Part shown: piece after piece, positions 44,961 to 55,236 of the stretch
Numbering within the stretch: position 1 is the stretch's first letter
Layout: each line of letters starts with the position of its first letter
NCBI RefSeq assembly: GCF_008831285.2
Contig: NC_045145.1
Coordinates: 8,928,802 to 8,992,801, forward strand
DNA from: Nymphaea colorata
Taxonomy: Eukaryota; Streptophyta; Magnoliopsida; Nymphaeales; Nymphaeaceae
Direction of reading: 5' to 3'
Length of the DNA stretch: 64,000 bases
The notes under the pieces: generated by a model
The model's input: only the letters and a program-made list of their open reading frames with translations
Database searches by the model: none
What the model was told of the DNA's origin: nothing
Program-made: the position numbers and the translations under genes

Positions 44961-46082
44961 TCCAAAGCCCCAGCCAAGCCGTCGACAGTCAGTTGGTGCT
45001 TCAAGTATTGCACAAGAAGGAAATGATAAAGCGGAAATCTTGCCAGCATCAACCGGTAAATAGATAGTCTACCAGATAAGCGTCTCGCTTTTAATCTGAA
45101 GTATGATCTTTATAGTTATATGACCTGATTGTACATTGGCAATGGATGCTCTAGGAAGGGCATTTAGTCAGTTAGAAGCGGATGGAACTCCTAGACCATC
45201 TTCTCTGTCAACAAGTGATGATGAAGGCGGTGAAGGGACTTCTGCTCATGGAGACAAATTGGAAGATGAGAGCGATGAAGGTGACCCAGAATCAAAGCGC
45301 AGGTCTCTATATGATATATCAAGGTTTTAGAGTTTTTTATCCGATTAAACTAATATCTAAGTTTATTTGCAAGCAGGATAATGGGATCTTCTCCTCTGGA
45401 CGGAATAACTATCAGAACTACTAGCGATCCACGAGTTGTAGTGCAGACAATGAGTGAAGTTGATATCCTTGATAATGGGTATAGGTGGCGGAAGTATGGA
45501 CAAAAAGTAGTGAAGGGGAATCCAAATCCAAGGTTTTTCTTAATTTTCTTGGTATCTATCTAGTTTACCTGGAAAAACTTTTAGCAAAAAGAATATTTGT
45601 TGGAACCTTTGATTACCAATGTATTATGTTGTTTCGATACTCTTGTACAAAGACATTGAGGCCTAATTCTTACATTTAATTGTCACAGTGCTTGAATGTG
45701 CAGGAGCTACTACAAATGCACCAATGCTGGATGCCTAGTTAGGAAGCATGTGGATAGGGCATACCATGATCCCAAGTCAGTTATTACTACCTACGAGGGA
45801 AAACATAATCATGATGTACCCACTGCAAGTGCGACCAGGCATGAAATTTCCATGCATATGGCAGTGCAGAGTGTCAGTAGTCTCAATTGTGGTAGCCCAG
45901 TGGCCCTGAGCATTGTGATGCTAAAGCCACCAAATCACATTGAAAATGGGAGGGCTCCGTTATTTCCTACTGCATCTAATGTAGTTAGTCTAGATTTAGG
46001 TGTTGGCATTGGCAAGCTTGTAAGATCATTTGGTGGACCGACATATGTCTATGAGGAATTTCAGACATTATGGTTGTCTTAA
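44961..46082 (+). CDS. group I WRKY transcription factor, 3' exons (N-terminal part missing)
   Basis: A sequence-specific nuclear regulator that binds W-box DNA. Four exons: 44961-45055 ([31 protein letters not shown]), 45155-45302 ([38 protein letters not shown]), 45377-45532 ([35 protein letters not shown]) and 45704-46082 ([43 protein letters not shown], stop). All junctions have GT/AG and matching phase. The heptad WRKYGQK and the C-X4-C-X23-H-X-H zinc ligands are intact. PKPQPSRR upstream is the sequence that normally follows the N-terminal WRKY domain of group I proteins such as WRKY2/20; that domain and the first exons are absent because the duplicated segment joins at 44960. Probably a truncated gene, although the DNA-binding half is undamaged. 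Confidence 0.86.
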
Positions 46083-46111
46083 GGTAAATATCCGCTTAAG
46101 TGATTGCGTTT

Positions 46112-46488
46112 TGGGATATTACGTTATTTTAGATGGTATGGGTAATTTTGAAATGTATAGATACCTGTATGCAATTACGAACTCTTTGATGGGTTGAATC
46201 CGTAATTGCCCTTAATATAAAATGGTAGTGGTCCCTGGGGTCGTGCAATGGTTGCTTGAAACGTTGGTTTCTAGGGTTTTCCTCTTCCCCATCTGAGAGA
46301 GACTTCAAGCGCGCCGCACGTACCCTGGAAGGCCCTACTGCGATCTTCCCGTGCACCAGTTCAGATGGATTCAGGTACACTTCTGCTTCAGTTTAAGATT
46401 TTGTTTCTTCAATGATTTAGCATGAACATGATCCTGTTTAGGGTATATACGTTTGGTTTTGTATATGCATGAGGGAGAAATCTCAACA
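46112..46488 (+). repeat. putative 5' LTR of copia E
   Basis: The right end TCTCAACA (46488) is followed two bases later by a primer site. The left end is uncertain; TGGGATATTACG at about 46112 is a plausible start, only 30 bp after the WRKY stop codon. Confidence 0.5.
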
Positions 46489-46490
46489 AT

Positions 46491-46503
46491 TGGTATCAAG
46501 GCC
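46491..46503 (+). promoter_or_regulatory. primer-binding site of copia E
   Basis: TGGTATCAAGGCC, a two-base variant of the tRNA-Met complement TGGTATCAGAGCC. Confidence 0.7.
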
Positions 46504-46731
46504 AATGTTCATTGTTCAATCGTTGATTTTGGATGATTTTTGTGCGTTCTTCCCATTCGGATGTTCCCCAATTTGGTTCTTTGGCTGCAAGTTTTTCAAA
46601 AAAAAAAAAAAGAGGGGCGGACATTCAGAAGGAGAAAACCGGCCGTTTTCGGCGGGCGACGGCCGGCCGTCTTGGCGGCACCCACCGGCGGCCACCCACG
46701 CAGTTGAGTGGCCTGCCGGAGGATCACAACC

Positions 46732-46893
46732 TGTCATGACCCGACCCGGTCCGACCTGCCTGCTCGACCGTGCGAGTAGTCGCGGGCGTCGTTACCACCG
46801 CACGCCTGCCGTTCGGCAGGCGAGCGGTGGAGACGACGCCTGCGACCGCTCGCACGGTCGAGCAGGCGGGTCAGACCGGGTCGGGTCATGACA
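46732..46893. repeat. 162-bp inverted repeat with 81-bp arms
   Basis: The sequence from TGTCATGACCCGACCC to GGGTCGGGTCATGACA is symmetric about 46812/46813 (GCCTGCCG-TT-CGGCAGGC at the centre). By eye about nine positions per arm mismatch, with no length difference. It is GC-rich (CG-dense) in contrast to the AT-rich flanks and lies in the leader of copia E. Confidence 0.92.
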
Positions 46894-47940
46894 GACCCGC
46901 TCCGGATCCATTAGCTTAAAAAAAAAAAATCATTCGCCCGCCCGCCCGCTTTTGTTTTCTCGGATCGGGTCGAGTCTTGCGGGACTCGACCCGTATCCAT
47001 ACGGTCTGTTTCTTTAAATAAAACCGGTTCAGACATTTTAGAACTGATTCAGACCCTTTCCAGACCGATTCAGGGATTTTCAGACCGGTTCATTCAGTTT
47101 TAGAACCTATACGGTCTAATTTTGACCGGTTCGTCCAAATTTTTAAACCGGTTCAGCCCTATTTAGGGCCTTGTGGGTGCTTTTGTTGTAGTTTAAGAAC
47201 GATATGGGCCATTTTAAAGCCAACTCAGTGGTTCTTGACCCACTTAAGCACGATTATGGTACCGGTTTATAAAATTTTGGACTCTTTTGGGCCCATATCA
47301 TTGAATCATTTGGTTTTGGATTCAATGTAGGGATAATGTTGTATGCAATTTTAATTTATGTATCATGTTTTGCATGTTATTAAAATTGTGGGTGTACTTT
47401 AGATAAATGTTTGGATTATGAATTTGATCTTTGGCCATGTCTATTGTTCGAAATGAGTAGGTTTATACTTTATGTCGCCAAAGTGACCTCTATTGTACGA
47501 ATTTGCCTGTTTTGAACATTAGATGATAGTATACTTGATCATTGCAGGCAATGATCAACCCAAAGGAGAATTGTTGTTGGGTCAGGTTTAAGTATACAAG
47601 GCAATGAATATGTGATAATTTTTAGGTTTCCATGTGAATAGCGAGTCAATCCAAAGATAGGCTCGTTGTTTGACAGGGTTAATTATCCATATTCATTGTT
47701 GACCAAGGATACCACTTGCAGTTAGTATTTCAATCCAAAGATTGGATATTAACGTTGCACCGGTACCTTGTGATGCGTTTTTTGGGCCATTGTGTTTAAA
47801 CTCATTTATATTTATTGTTTCATCTTTGTACATGTATTGATTGTGAGCATGCTTTGGTTTGTTCTTTGTACAGTGAGTTCTGCTTCCATGATATCTGTAA
47901 ATTTGAGTACTATTCTTGAGTTCAATTATTATATTTTTAT
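46894..47940. other. copia E leader and gag remnant, no clear frame
   Basis: Holds a second small hairpin (CGGGTCGAGTC...GACTCGACCCG, about 46966-46991) and a run of ACCGGTTC-like motifs (47021-47160). No gag frame could be followed. Confidence 0.45.
47021..47160. repeat. degenerate array of ACCGGTTCAG motifs
   Basis: Motifs such as ACCGGTTCAGAC, ACTGATTCAGAC, ACCGATTCAGG, ACCGGTTCATTCAG, GACCGGTTCG and AACCGGTTCAG recur at roughly 20-26-bp steps, separated by T-rich spacers. Confidence 0.6.
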
Positions 47941-47944
47941 ATGT

Positions 47945-50525
47945 AAGAAAAGAAAGACTATTAAGGAAGTTGCAATTGACCTATCATTCATTAAGAAATA
48001 GAAGAAGCATAAGGAAAACCAATCAGGCTGTTTCTTTTGTAAGGGTGAATGCCATATAAAGAATGATTGTACTAAGTTCCACGCATGGCGTGAAAAGAAT
48101 GGTACACTTCTCACTTTGGTTTGTTCTAAGGTTAATTTAACTTCAATACCCAGAGACACTTGATGGGTAGATTCAGGTGCTACTACTCACATAAGTGTCT
48201 CTATGCAAGGCTGCCTAAATTGTAGAGCGTCAAATGATAATGAAAGATTCATCTATGTGGGCGATGGCAAGAAGGCGAAAGTTGAAGCCATAACAGATTT
48301 TCGGTTATTGTTAAAGACTGGTTGTTATTTGAATTTGACAGAAACTTATGTGGTACCGTCTTTTAGACGAAATTTGGTTTCTATTTCCTCGTTGGACAAA
48401 TTTGGTTATTATTGTTCATTTGAAGGAAATAAATTTAAGTTGTTTCTGCACTCAAATTTGATTGCCACTGGTTCTTTATCTAATAGCGATAACCTCTATT
48501 TGCTTGATACGGTTGCTTCATATCATGAAACCTTTCATGTTACGTCTAGTGGTACTAAAAGAAAATTAGCTAATGAGAATTTTGCTATGTTATGGCATAG
48601 ATGTTTATGACATATCTCTGAAAAGAGAATAAAAAGGCTTATGTGAAAAGGAATTCTTGAGTTCCTTGATTTTGCAGACTTTAATGTTTGCATTGAATGT
48701 ATAAAGGGAAAACAAACAAACATTAAGAAAATAGGTGCAAGTAGAGCTTCAGATGTCTTAGAACTGATTCATACGGATGTTTGTGGTCCATTCCCTACGG
48801 CTTGTTGGAATGGACAACAATATTTTATCACGTTCATAGGCGATTATTCTTGTTATGACTACCTGTATTTGATTCATGAGAAGTCTCAATCCTTAGACGT
48901 TTTCAAGTCATTTAAAGCCGGAGTTGAGAATCAATTAGGCAAAATGATTAAAGCCGTTAGATCTGACCGTGGTGGTGAATACTATGGTAGATTTGATGGA
49001 TCAAGTGAACAACGTCCAGGGCCTTTCGCTAAGTACCTAGAGGAATGCGGTATAGTCCCTCAATACACCATGTCAGGTTCTCTCAAAATGAATGGTGTAG
49101 CTGAGAGACGAAACAAGACTCTTATGGATATGGTAAGGAGCATGATTAATCATTCTACCTTACCAAAGTCCCTCTGGGGAGAGGTATTAAAGACTGCAAC
49201 TTATATTCTAAATATAGTACCATCAAAAGCAGTACCGAAAACCCCATATGAATTATGGACAAGCAAAACGCCTAGTATGAGGCATTTTCATATTTGGGGA
49301 TGTCCAACTGAAGCGAGACCATATAGGCCAAACGAAAGGAAACTGGACTCTAAGACGGTTACTTGTTACTTTGTTGGGTATTCTGATAGGTCAAGGGGTT
49401 ATAAGTTTTAGAATCCATCCAGTAAGTCTTTCTTTGAAACGGGAAATGCCCATTTCATTGAGGATATTGAGTTTGGGGGAGGTGATCAGGTTAGAAGCAT
49501 TGCCTTTGAAGAGGGACCTGAGTCCACTCATACGGATGTTGTAAGCAATAAGTCAGGTATTCATTCCTGCCATTGTTCCATCAACATATTCAGAAGAAGA
49601 TAATGATGTCGATCTCCCTACTGAAGAACAAACTCAACAACCTCAAGAAAATCAAGTAGAGGTGCCACTAAGGAGATCCACTAGAGAGAGAAGAAATACA
49701 ATTTCAAATGATTTTGTCTATCTCCAAGAACATGATGTTGATATGGGCTCAATGGAAGATGATCCTTTCAATTTCCAGCAAGTGATAAAGAGTTCTAAAT
49801 CTCATAAGTGGATTGATGTCATGAATGAGAAGATAAAGTCCATGATGGACAATGATGTATGAGATATTGTTCCCTTGCTTGAAGGTGTGAAACCCATTGG
49901 TTGTAAATGGATATTTAAAACCAAGAGAGATTCATTAAGTAACATCGAAAGGTATAAGGCACGTCTTGTCGCAAAGGGCTTTACTCAAAAGAAAGACATT
50001 GATTATACAGAGACTTTCTCTCCAGTTTCGTTGAAAGACTCTTTCAGGACTATAATGACACTTGTGGCTCATTTTGACTCAGAGCTGCATTAGATGGATG
50101 TAAAGATAACGTTTCTAAATGGAGACATTGATGGAACGATATATATGGTGCAACCGGACAACTTTGTTTCAGGAGATGCAAAGAAAATGGTCTGCAAAAT
50201 TAAGAAATCCATCTATGGGTTAAAGTAAGCTTCCCATCAGTGGTATTACAAATTTCATTAAATTATAGTTTCATTTGGTTTCGAGACTAATATGGTTGAT
50301 GAATGAGTATACCAAAACTTCAGTGGGGCAAATTTATCTTTCTGGTTTTATATATCGATGATATATTGCTGGCAAGTAATGATGTGGGCATATTGTATGA
50401 AACTAAGAAATTTTGTCAACAAAGTTTGACATGAAGAACCTTAGTTATGCATCTTTTATATTGTGGATCCAAATATTGCGAGATCGTTCTTGGGGTATTC
50501 TTGGATTATCACAAAAGGCCTACAT
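47945..50525 (+). pseudogene. copia E gag zinc knuckle, protease, integrase, RT (multiple stops)
   Basis: Gag C-terminus with knuckle CFFCKGECHIKNDC (about 48030-48071). Protease WVDSGATTHIS after an in-frame TGA. Pre-integrase WHRCL-HISEKRIKRL with [10 protein letters not shown]. Integrase core [57 protein letters not shown] (48770-49410). After a gap, hinge RRSTRERRN and RT: VKPIGCKWIFKTKRD, YKARLVAKGFTQ, ETFSPVSLKD, MDVKITFLNGD, YGLK, then a shifted LYIDDILLASND-like stretch and LSQKAYI. At least eight stops or shifts; an old copy compared with copia A. Confidence 0.82.
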
Positions 50526-52605
50526 TTGTAAAACTTCCAATCAGTTGAGGACTCAACATTTTTGGAAAATCATCACCATTAAACCAACCTTTTTTATAGA
50601 AGTCCATACTTTTATAGGAGAGTTGAAGTTCATTTTTCTACTCAACCAAACTATACTGCTTTGCATTCACCCTCTTCTTTAGAGTTGAATTCCTTCCTCC
50701 TGGTGATATACCATTTGATGTCACGTCTTTTTTGTAAAAGTGAAAATTTTCAGTTTTGCTTAAAAACATTTTAAAAGTGTCTTCTCACACAATAATGTGG
50801 CTTTTCTTCATTCTTAGTACCTCCTTGAGTAGAAGGATAAAATTTCAAGGTTTTGTTGCCAAACAATGGAAGAGGAAACTTGAAAAAATCCTAGATATGA
50901 GCAGTAAGGAAAAGTCCTATGAAGTTGAGAAATTCAAGACTAGGAAATGCTATTGACTTTAGTAATCAAGCATCTGCAAGGATTTAGCAGGAAAATATCT
51001 TGATAGAGAAGCCAAAATGTTCTAAAAGATCTTGGCAGGTAGCAAAATGAGAGTTGAGAGATGGGCTCGGAGATTGTGTAGTCGTTCCTCTGGGTTAGTA
51101 ATCAAGAGTACCAGGTAGGCATATAGGTGATTTATGTTTATACCGCGAAGATAACGACTTATGAACCTTTGTCTCGTCGAAAACCCACAAGGTGAAGCGG
51201 GTTGGATACGCGACAAAGCTACACATGACCACCAAAGCGGTGAAGCTTCGTAGTAGCCTTTAGGGTGGTGAGGTATTCCCTCAAAGGTGAAGGTCGGCCT
51301 AAAAAAAAAATCAAAAGGCAAAAGCTGAATGCAAGATAAAGAAAGAAATAAAAAACAAGAAGAAAAAAAAAAGCAAAAGGTGTCTGCCAAGAGATGAAAG
51401 GCATGAAGGCTTAACTCTTAAGAATTGAATGTGACAATCTTTGGTAGATGTGCGATTCTAGAGTCAATATCTTCTCCTATTTTTGATTACCTAAGATGCT
51501 GAGGATGATTCCTTTATGTTCATATTTTGGAAATTGAAAGACATCCCTTCTAGAGATTTGACGGCATTAACGCGTAATGAATCCTAATGCTTGTAGGGTA
51601 CTGTGTCAATGAAGGCCATATTATTTGCACATGAGCACTCATGGTTATTTGTTAAATTGATCATTTTTTGAACTATTTCAAAGTAAAAACTTGATATCTC
51701 TAGTCATAGGAGGAAGTAACCAATCTCCTTTGGTCTTGAAAGATGTTTGTCATTTCATTACCAATTCCCTTTGGCCTTGAAAGATGTTGGCCTTTCCATT
51801 ACCAAACCATTAGTCCACTCATGGGATAGAAGAAACTCCTCAAACCTAGTCAACTCATGTTGAATGTGACGAATTTCATTTTTTTTTATATCATTTGGGA
51901 TAAGTGATTAAGCCTGACCCATTATTCCATCTTAACCACTTGTCTTCAACATAACCCAGATTTATGGTTGAGTCTGTCATGCAAAACCTCTTATCTCTTT
52001 TCAAAAGGACCAGTCAATTTTGTAGTCGATTTTGAACTGACATTTTTGAAAGGTTATATTCGTCGAAGTTGCTTGGGTTTTGGGTTTTATTTCCTCGTGT
52101 CCTTGATGGTTTTAGACCAGGTTAGTACTCAGTTTCTTTCTTCTTGTGTCACATTTGTGTCAGGTTAGTTAAATAGATCCTTTAGTTAGCTATTGCACAT
52201 GTCCAACATAGGTTAAGGTCATTGGCTTGATTTGTATTCAGTATGATCCTATTTTGGTTTAGTTTGATTATTTAGTTTTGTTGAGTTGGGCAATTGTTGG
52301 TTTGATTTTATAGTAGTTCAATCTTCTTCATTTTCCACTTTAGTGGTTCTCAGCATAGTGTCATGTTTAGTTTTCACTTTCATTGTGACATGGGTTGTTT
52401 AGGTGCTTTGTTGTATTAGTTGCTTGGTTTTCATTTTTCAATGCCTTCACTTGTGTTGCAGACCGACTATCCCTTGGCTCCACGTGGGCCAAATAGGTTT
52501 GAAAAAGTCAGCCCGTGACAACTTGATTCTTTTGATAAATAATTTTTTGCTGCACAACTTATTGTTTGAAAGTGTCAATGTCCAAGGATGTCGTGCATGA
52601 TCTAA
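50523..52605 (+). repeat. dispersed repeat R, copy 1 (about 2.08 kb)
   Basis: Matches 60057-62133 from CATTTGTAAAACTTCC to GTGCATGATCTAA with only small differences. Short open frames occur at the same places in both copies but none is long or recognisable. The left edge cuts copia E within RT, so R or a larger element containing it joined here secondarily. Its class is unknown: no terminal repeats, no RT or transposase. Confidence 0.8.
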
Positions 52606-52835
52606 TAAATTTATGTATATATTAGATATATGTAATACATGTAATATATTGTGTATATACTATGTACATATAGTTGTATGTATATAATATTGTAGTATAT
52701 GACATAAATAGTATATAGTTATATGTATATGTATATGTATATATAATAGTTTTATATATGTATATTACATAAATATTATATATAATTGTATATAATGTAT
52801 ATATGACTATAACATATACGTAAATGTACAATATG
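52606..52835. repeat. TA-rich low-complexity stretch
   Basis: TATATGTATA/TAATATAT-type repeats directly after repeat R copy 1. The minus-strand frame across it is compositional. Confidence 0.85.
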
Positions 52836-53172
52836 GAGAGCTTGACTGGTTTTGAAGGATGTAGATAACACTTCTTCTCCAATATGTCCATTTTATTAAA
52901 TAAATCGCTTTAAATTTACACAAAAAAGGACAAATAGCTGGAAGGCTCAAAGTTTATTATTTATTATGCTGCACAGTTTCAACTGTTAAGTTTGGTATTT
53001 GTTACGTGCATATTAGTTGATTTTTTAATTTTGGTGGATTTTGAGAAAGGATATGAGGACATGTTGGGACTGAAATCGATTCAAGAAATGTAGAAGGTTC
53101 ATGATGATTAATTTGTTTCATTCAGGTCTAAGTAGTTCAAATTCTCTTTCTTACCTTTGTCATCTTTTGCAG

Positions 53173-55236
53173 TATGTCAATGCGAAAACACAGAAAATAT
53201 CTCTGCTTCTGAAAAAGCGGATTACCACACCAAATTGGATCAAGGTAATTGAAATGCATCAACCTTTTCTCTGCCTAAGGATGAAAAGAAAAGTCATGTT
53301 ATGTTCGGGCACTTATTTCTTCATAATTGATAATTTTACATAGCATAAGGAGCCCAAAGAAGTTCACATGTTTGTAGACCTGCTTCTTAAAGAGGTAAAT
53401 CATACGTTGTGCTCTTTAAGCTAAAGTTACTTGGCTACGAGGCCTTTTTTTTTATATTTGGTGTTATAGTGACATGTACTATCTTCCATGCCCTGTGGGC
53501 CTGTACTATAGCACATAGATCATAATGGCTAAATTTGGCTCTGGCTCATCGATTCATTTTTGGGTTTTTGGTTTCTGTATTATTATTATTTAGGGCTTTT
53601 CAAAGTTCTTGCAATATACAGGAGATAAGGCATATCTAATCATGGAGCTTCCAATGGAGCAATCGTAATCTTCTCAGAAATTTCTTGAGCTTAGTTCCTG
53701 GGTGCAAAATAGAGGTAGTGTTTCCAATCAATAGTGGTCGTCAATTTTATGTTATGTTTTAACAAGTTACAAAAGAATTTAGTCAATTTGATTGGTCCTT
53801 GATCTTGCACTTAGCATGTTCTGAAAAGAAGGGAGAAGAGTATTCATAAGTTTCAGTAGTATTTATTGGTAATATACATGTCGTAGAAGTAAAAGAATAT
53901 AGTATTAAATTTTTGAGAAACTATTTTTGTAACCTAACTGGGAAAATTCAAGTTTCTTCTCTGAATGTATGAGTAGATGACACGCCATCATTGATTATCA
54001 TATATTTTCCTGTTCCCAGCTGCAAGCAGTAGAAAGCGAAGTCAAGCAGATTTCATTTGGCTGCTCAACGCCAATGCATCATCACTCTGACAGCACTGGT
54101 ATTGCAAATTCCTCTCGTGGTAACCCTCTTCGGGACGAAAAAATTAGCATACACAGCAAGTTTGAAGCCAACTGCTTGAAAGTCATCTTGCTAAGATTTT
54201 AATTTAAAAAATGGAGATCTTCACAAAAATTGAGTTTACGCTGGTAATATGTAACTGATTTCTGGATATGTTATTGAATATAGGCATGTCCATGTAAAAA
54301 ATATAAATGTTTCTGCTCCTTGTTTACAGGAGTCAGTGATCTGAACCATTGTAAAACTGTGCTTGAAAAGCTTTGTACAGTTTGTGAGACTCGAGACTTT
54401 TAACCACAGTGGATTTCAGCAAATCCAGTTGGACATGCAGTTCCTTCGAGCGCCTCTTAAAGAAATTGCTGATGATGATGTAGCTATTGATTTCCTACTT
54501 GATGAGGTACTTTATTGAAATTTCGAGCTTCACAAACTATAAGCTTAAGATCCAACGAAGCAACGCTTCTGGCAAGGGTACATAGCGTACTGGTTTAGAG
54601 GATGGCCATTGCATTCATAAAAAGATAAATACATTTTCCCAGTATGCTGTAACTGTTATCATTGTTTCATGTTGGAGTTCTGCCCTTTAGCAACATCCTA
54701 GAATTAGCAGGAAGATGAAGGTGATTTTGAGGGAAAGCATTCACTATACCATAGATGCCAACAGCTGGCTACTAGCAGTTATGTTTGCAGCTAAAGCCTT
54801 AAACTATTGAATAAATGATTTCCCTTATGAAAATAAGATGAATACATTGCCCTATGTGGACTCCCGAGGTGTTAGATTTATCTACTTTAGTTCTCATGGT
54901 ATGGTACAATTTCAAAAAAAGACAGGTGTTGTATCACGGAAATTAGTTCTATTTAGATGTTAGATACATTTTGATGAGAACCTTTTAGTTTTGTTATTTT
55001 GACTTGATTTTGAATGAAATCTCTATCCCTAGGTGATTGTTGGTGTGCATCCTTTGGATGCTTCGCTGAAAGCCTCAACCAGGTATGAATGTTTGTTGTG
55101 CTATGTTTGTCAACTACTTTCTTGTTTCAAATTTGCAGGTCTGTGTGGCAGCTGCAGAATGTTGTCTTGATCCAATTCCTCTAGTGCCAGCTATTTTGGA
55201 GAAACTGATCCAGGCAAAATTGCCCAAGAGTTGATC
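53173..55236 (+). pseudogene. VPS51: VPS51/UNHINGED-like tethering-complex subunit, C-terminal exons
   Basis: VPS51 is a subunit of the GARP/EARP complexes that tether endosome-derived vesicles at the Golgi. Exons: 53173-53244 (YVNAKTQKISLLLKKR, ITTPNWIK), 53344-53394 (HKEPKEVHMFVDLLLKE), 54020 to about 54195 (LQAVESEVKQISFG, HHHSDSTGIANSS, GNPLRDEKIS, then in another frame QLLESHLAK), 54330-54506 (KLCLKSFVQFVRLETFNH, SGFQQIQLDMQFLRAPLK, AIDFLLDE) and 55139-55236 (CVAAAECCLDPIPLVPAI, LEKLIQAKLPKS, stop). These agree with the plant VPS51 C-terminal region as I know it. Breaks: frameshift in the third exon, missing donor after it, TGA at 54342-54344, and an early terminal stop. Upstream exons are absent. 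Confidence 0.75.

Larger units (their letters stand above)
46489..50525 (+). mobile_element. copia E, decayed internal region, 3' truncated by repeat R
   Basis: Leader, gag remnant, protease, integrase and part of RT in the + orientation. The coding sequence stops in RT at LSQKAYI (about 50525), where repeat R starts. No 3' LTR is found downstream. Confidence 0.8.

Noticed and set aside
46732-46893. Inverted repeat as a microRNA precursor
   Set aside because: The arms are far longer and more perfect than a typical plant MIR hairpin and lie in a retrotransposon leader; without small-RNA data I call it an inverted repeat only.
46621-46900. GC-rich interval as horizontally transferred bacterial DNA
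   Set aside because: The GC richness comes from the inverted repeat and from proline/arginine-like low complexity next to a plant copia primer site; no bacterial gene is visible.
52611-52891. Minus-strand 89-codon frame rich in Tyr and Ile
   Set aside because: A translation of TA-repeat sequence, not a gene.
55033-55083. Extra VPS51 exon starting VIVG before the last exon
   Set aside because: Only the first three residues fit; the rest diverges, and the true continuation is the exon at 55139.
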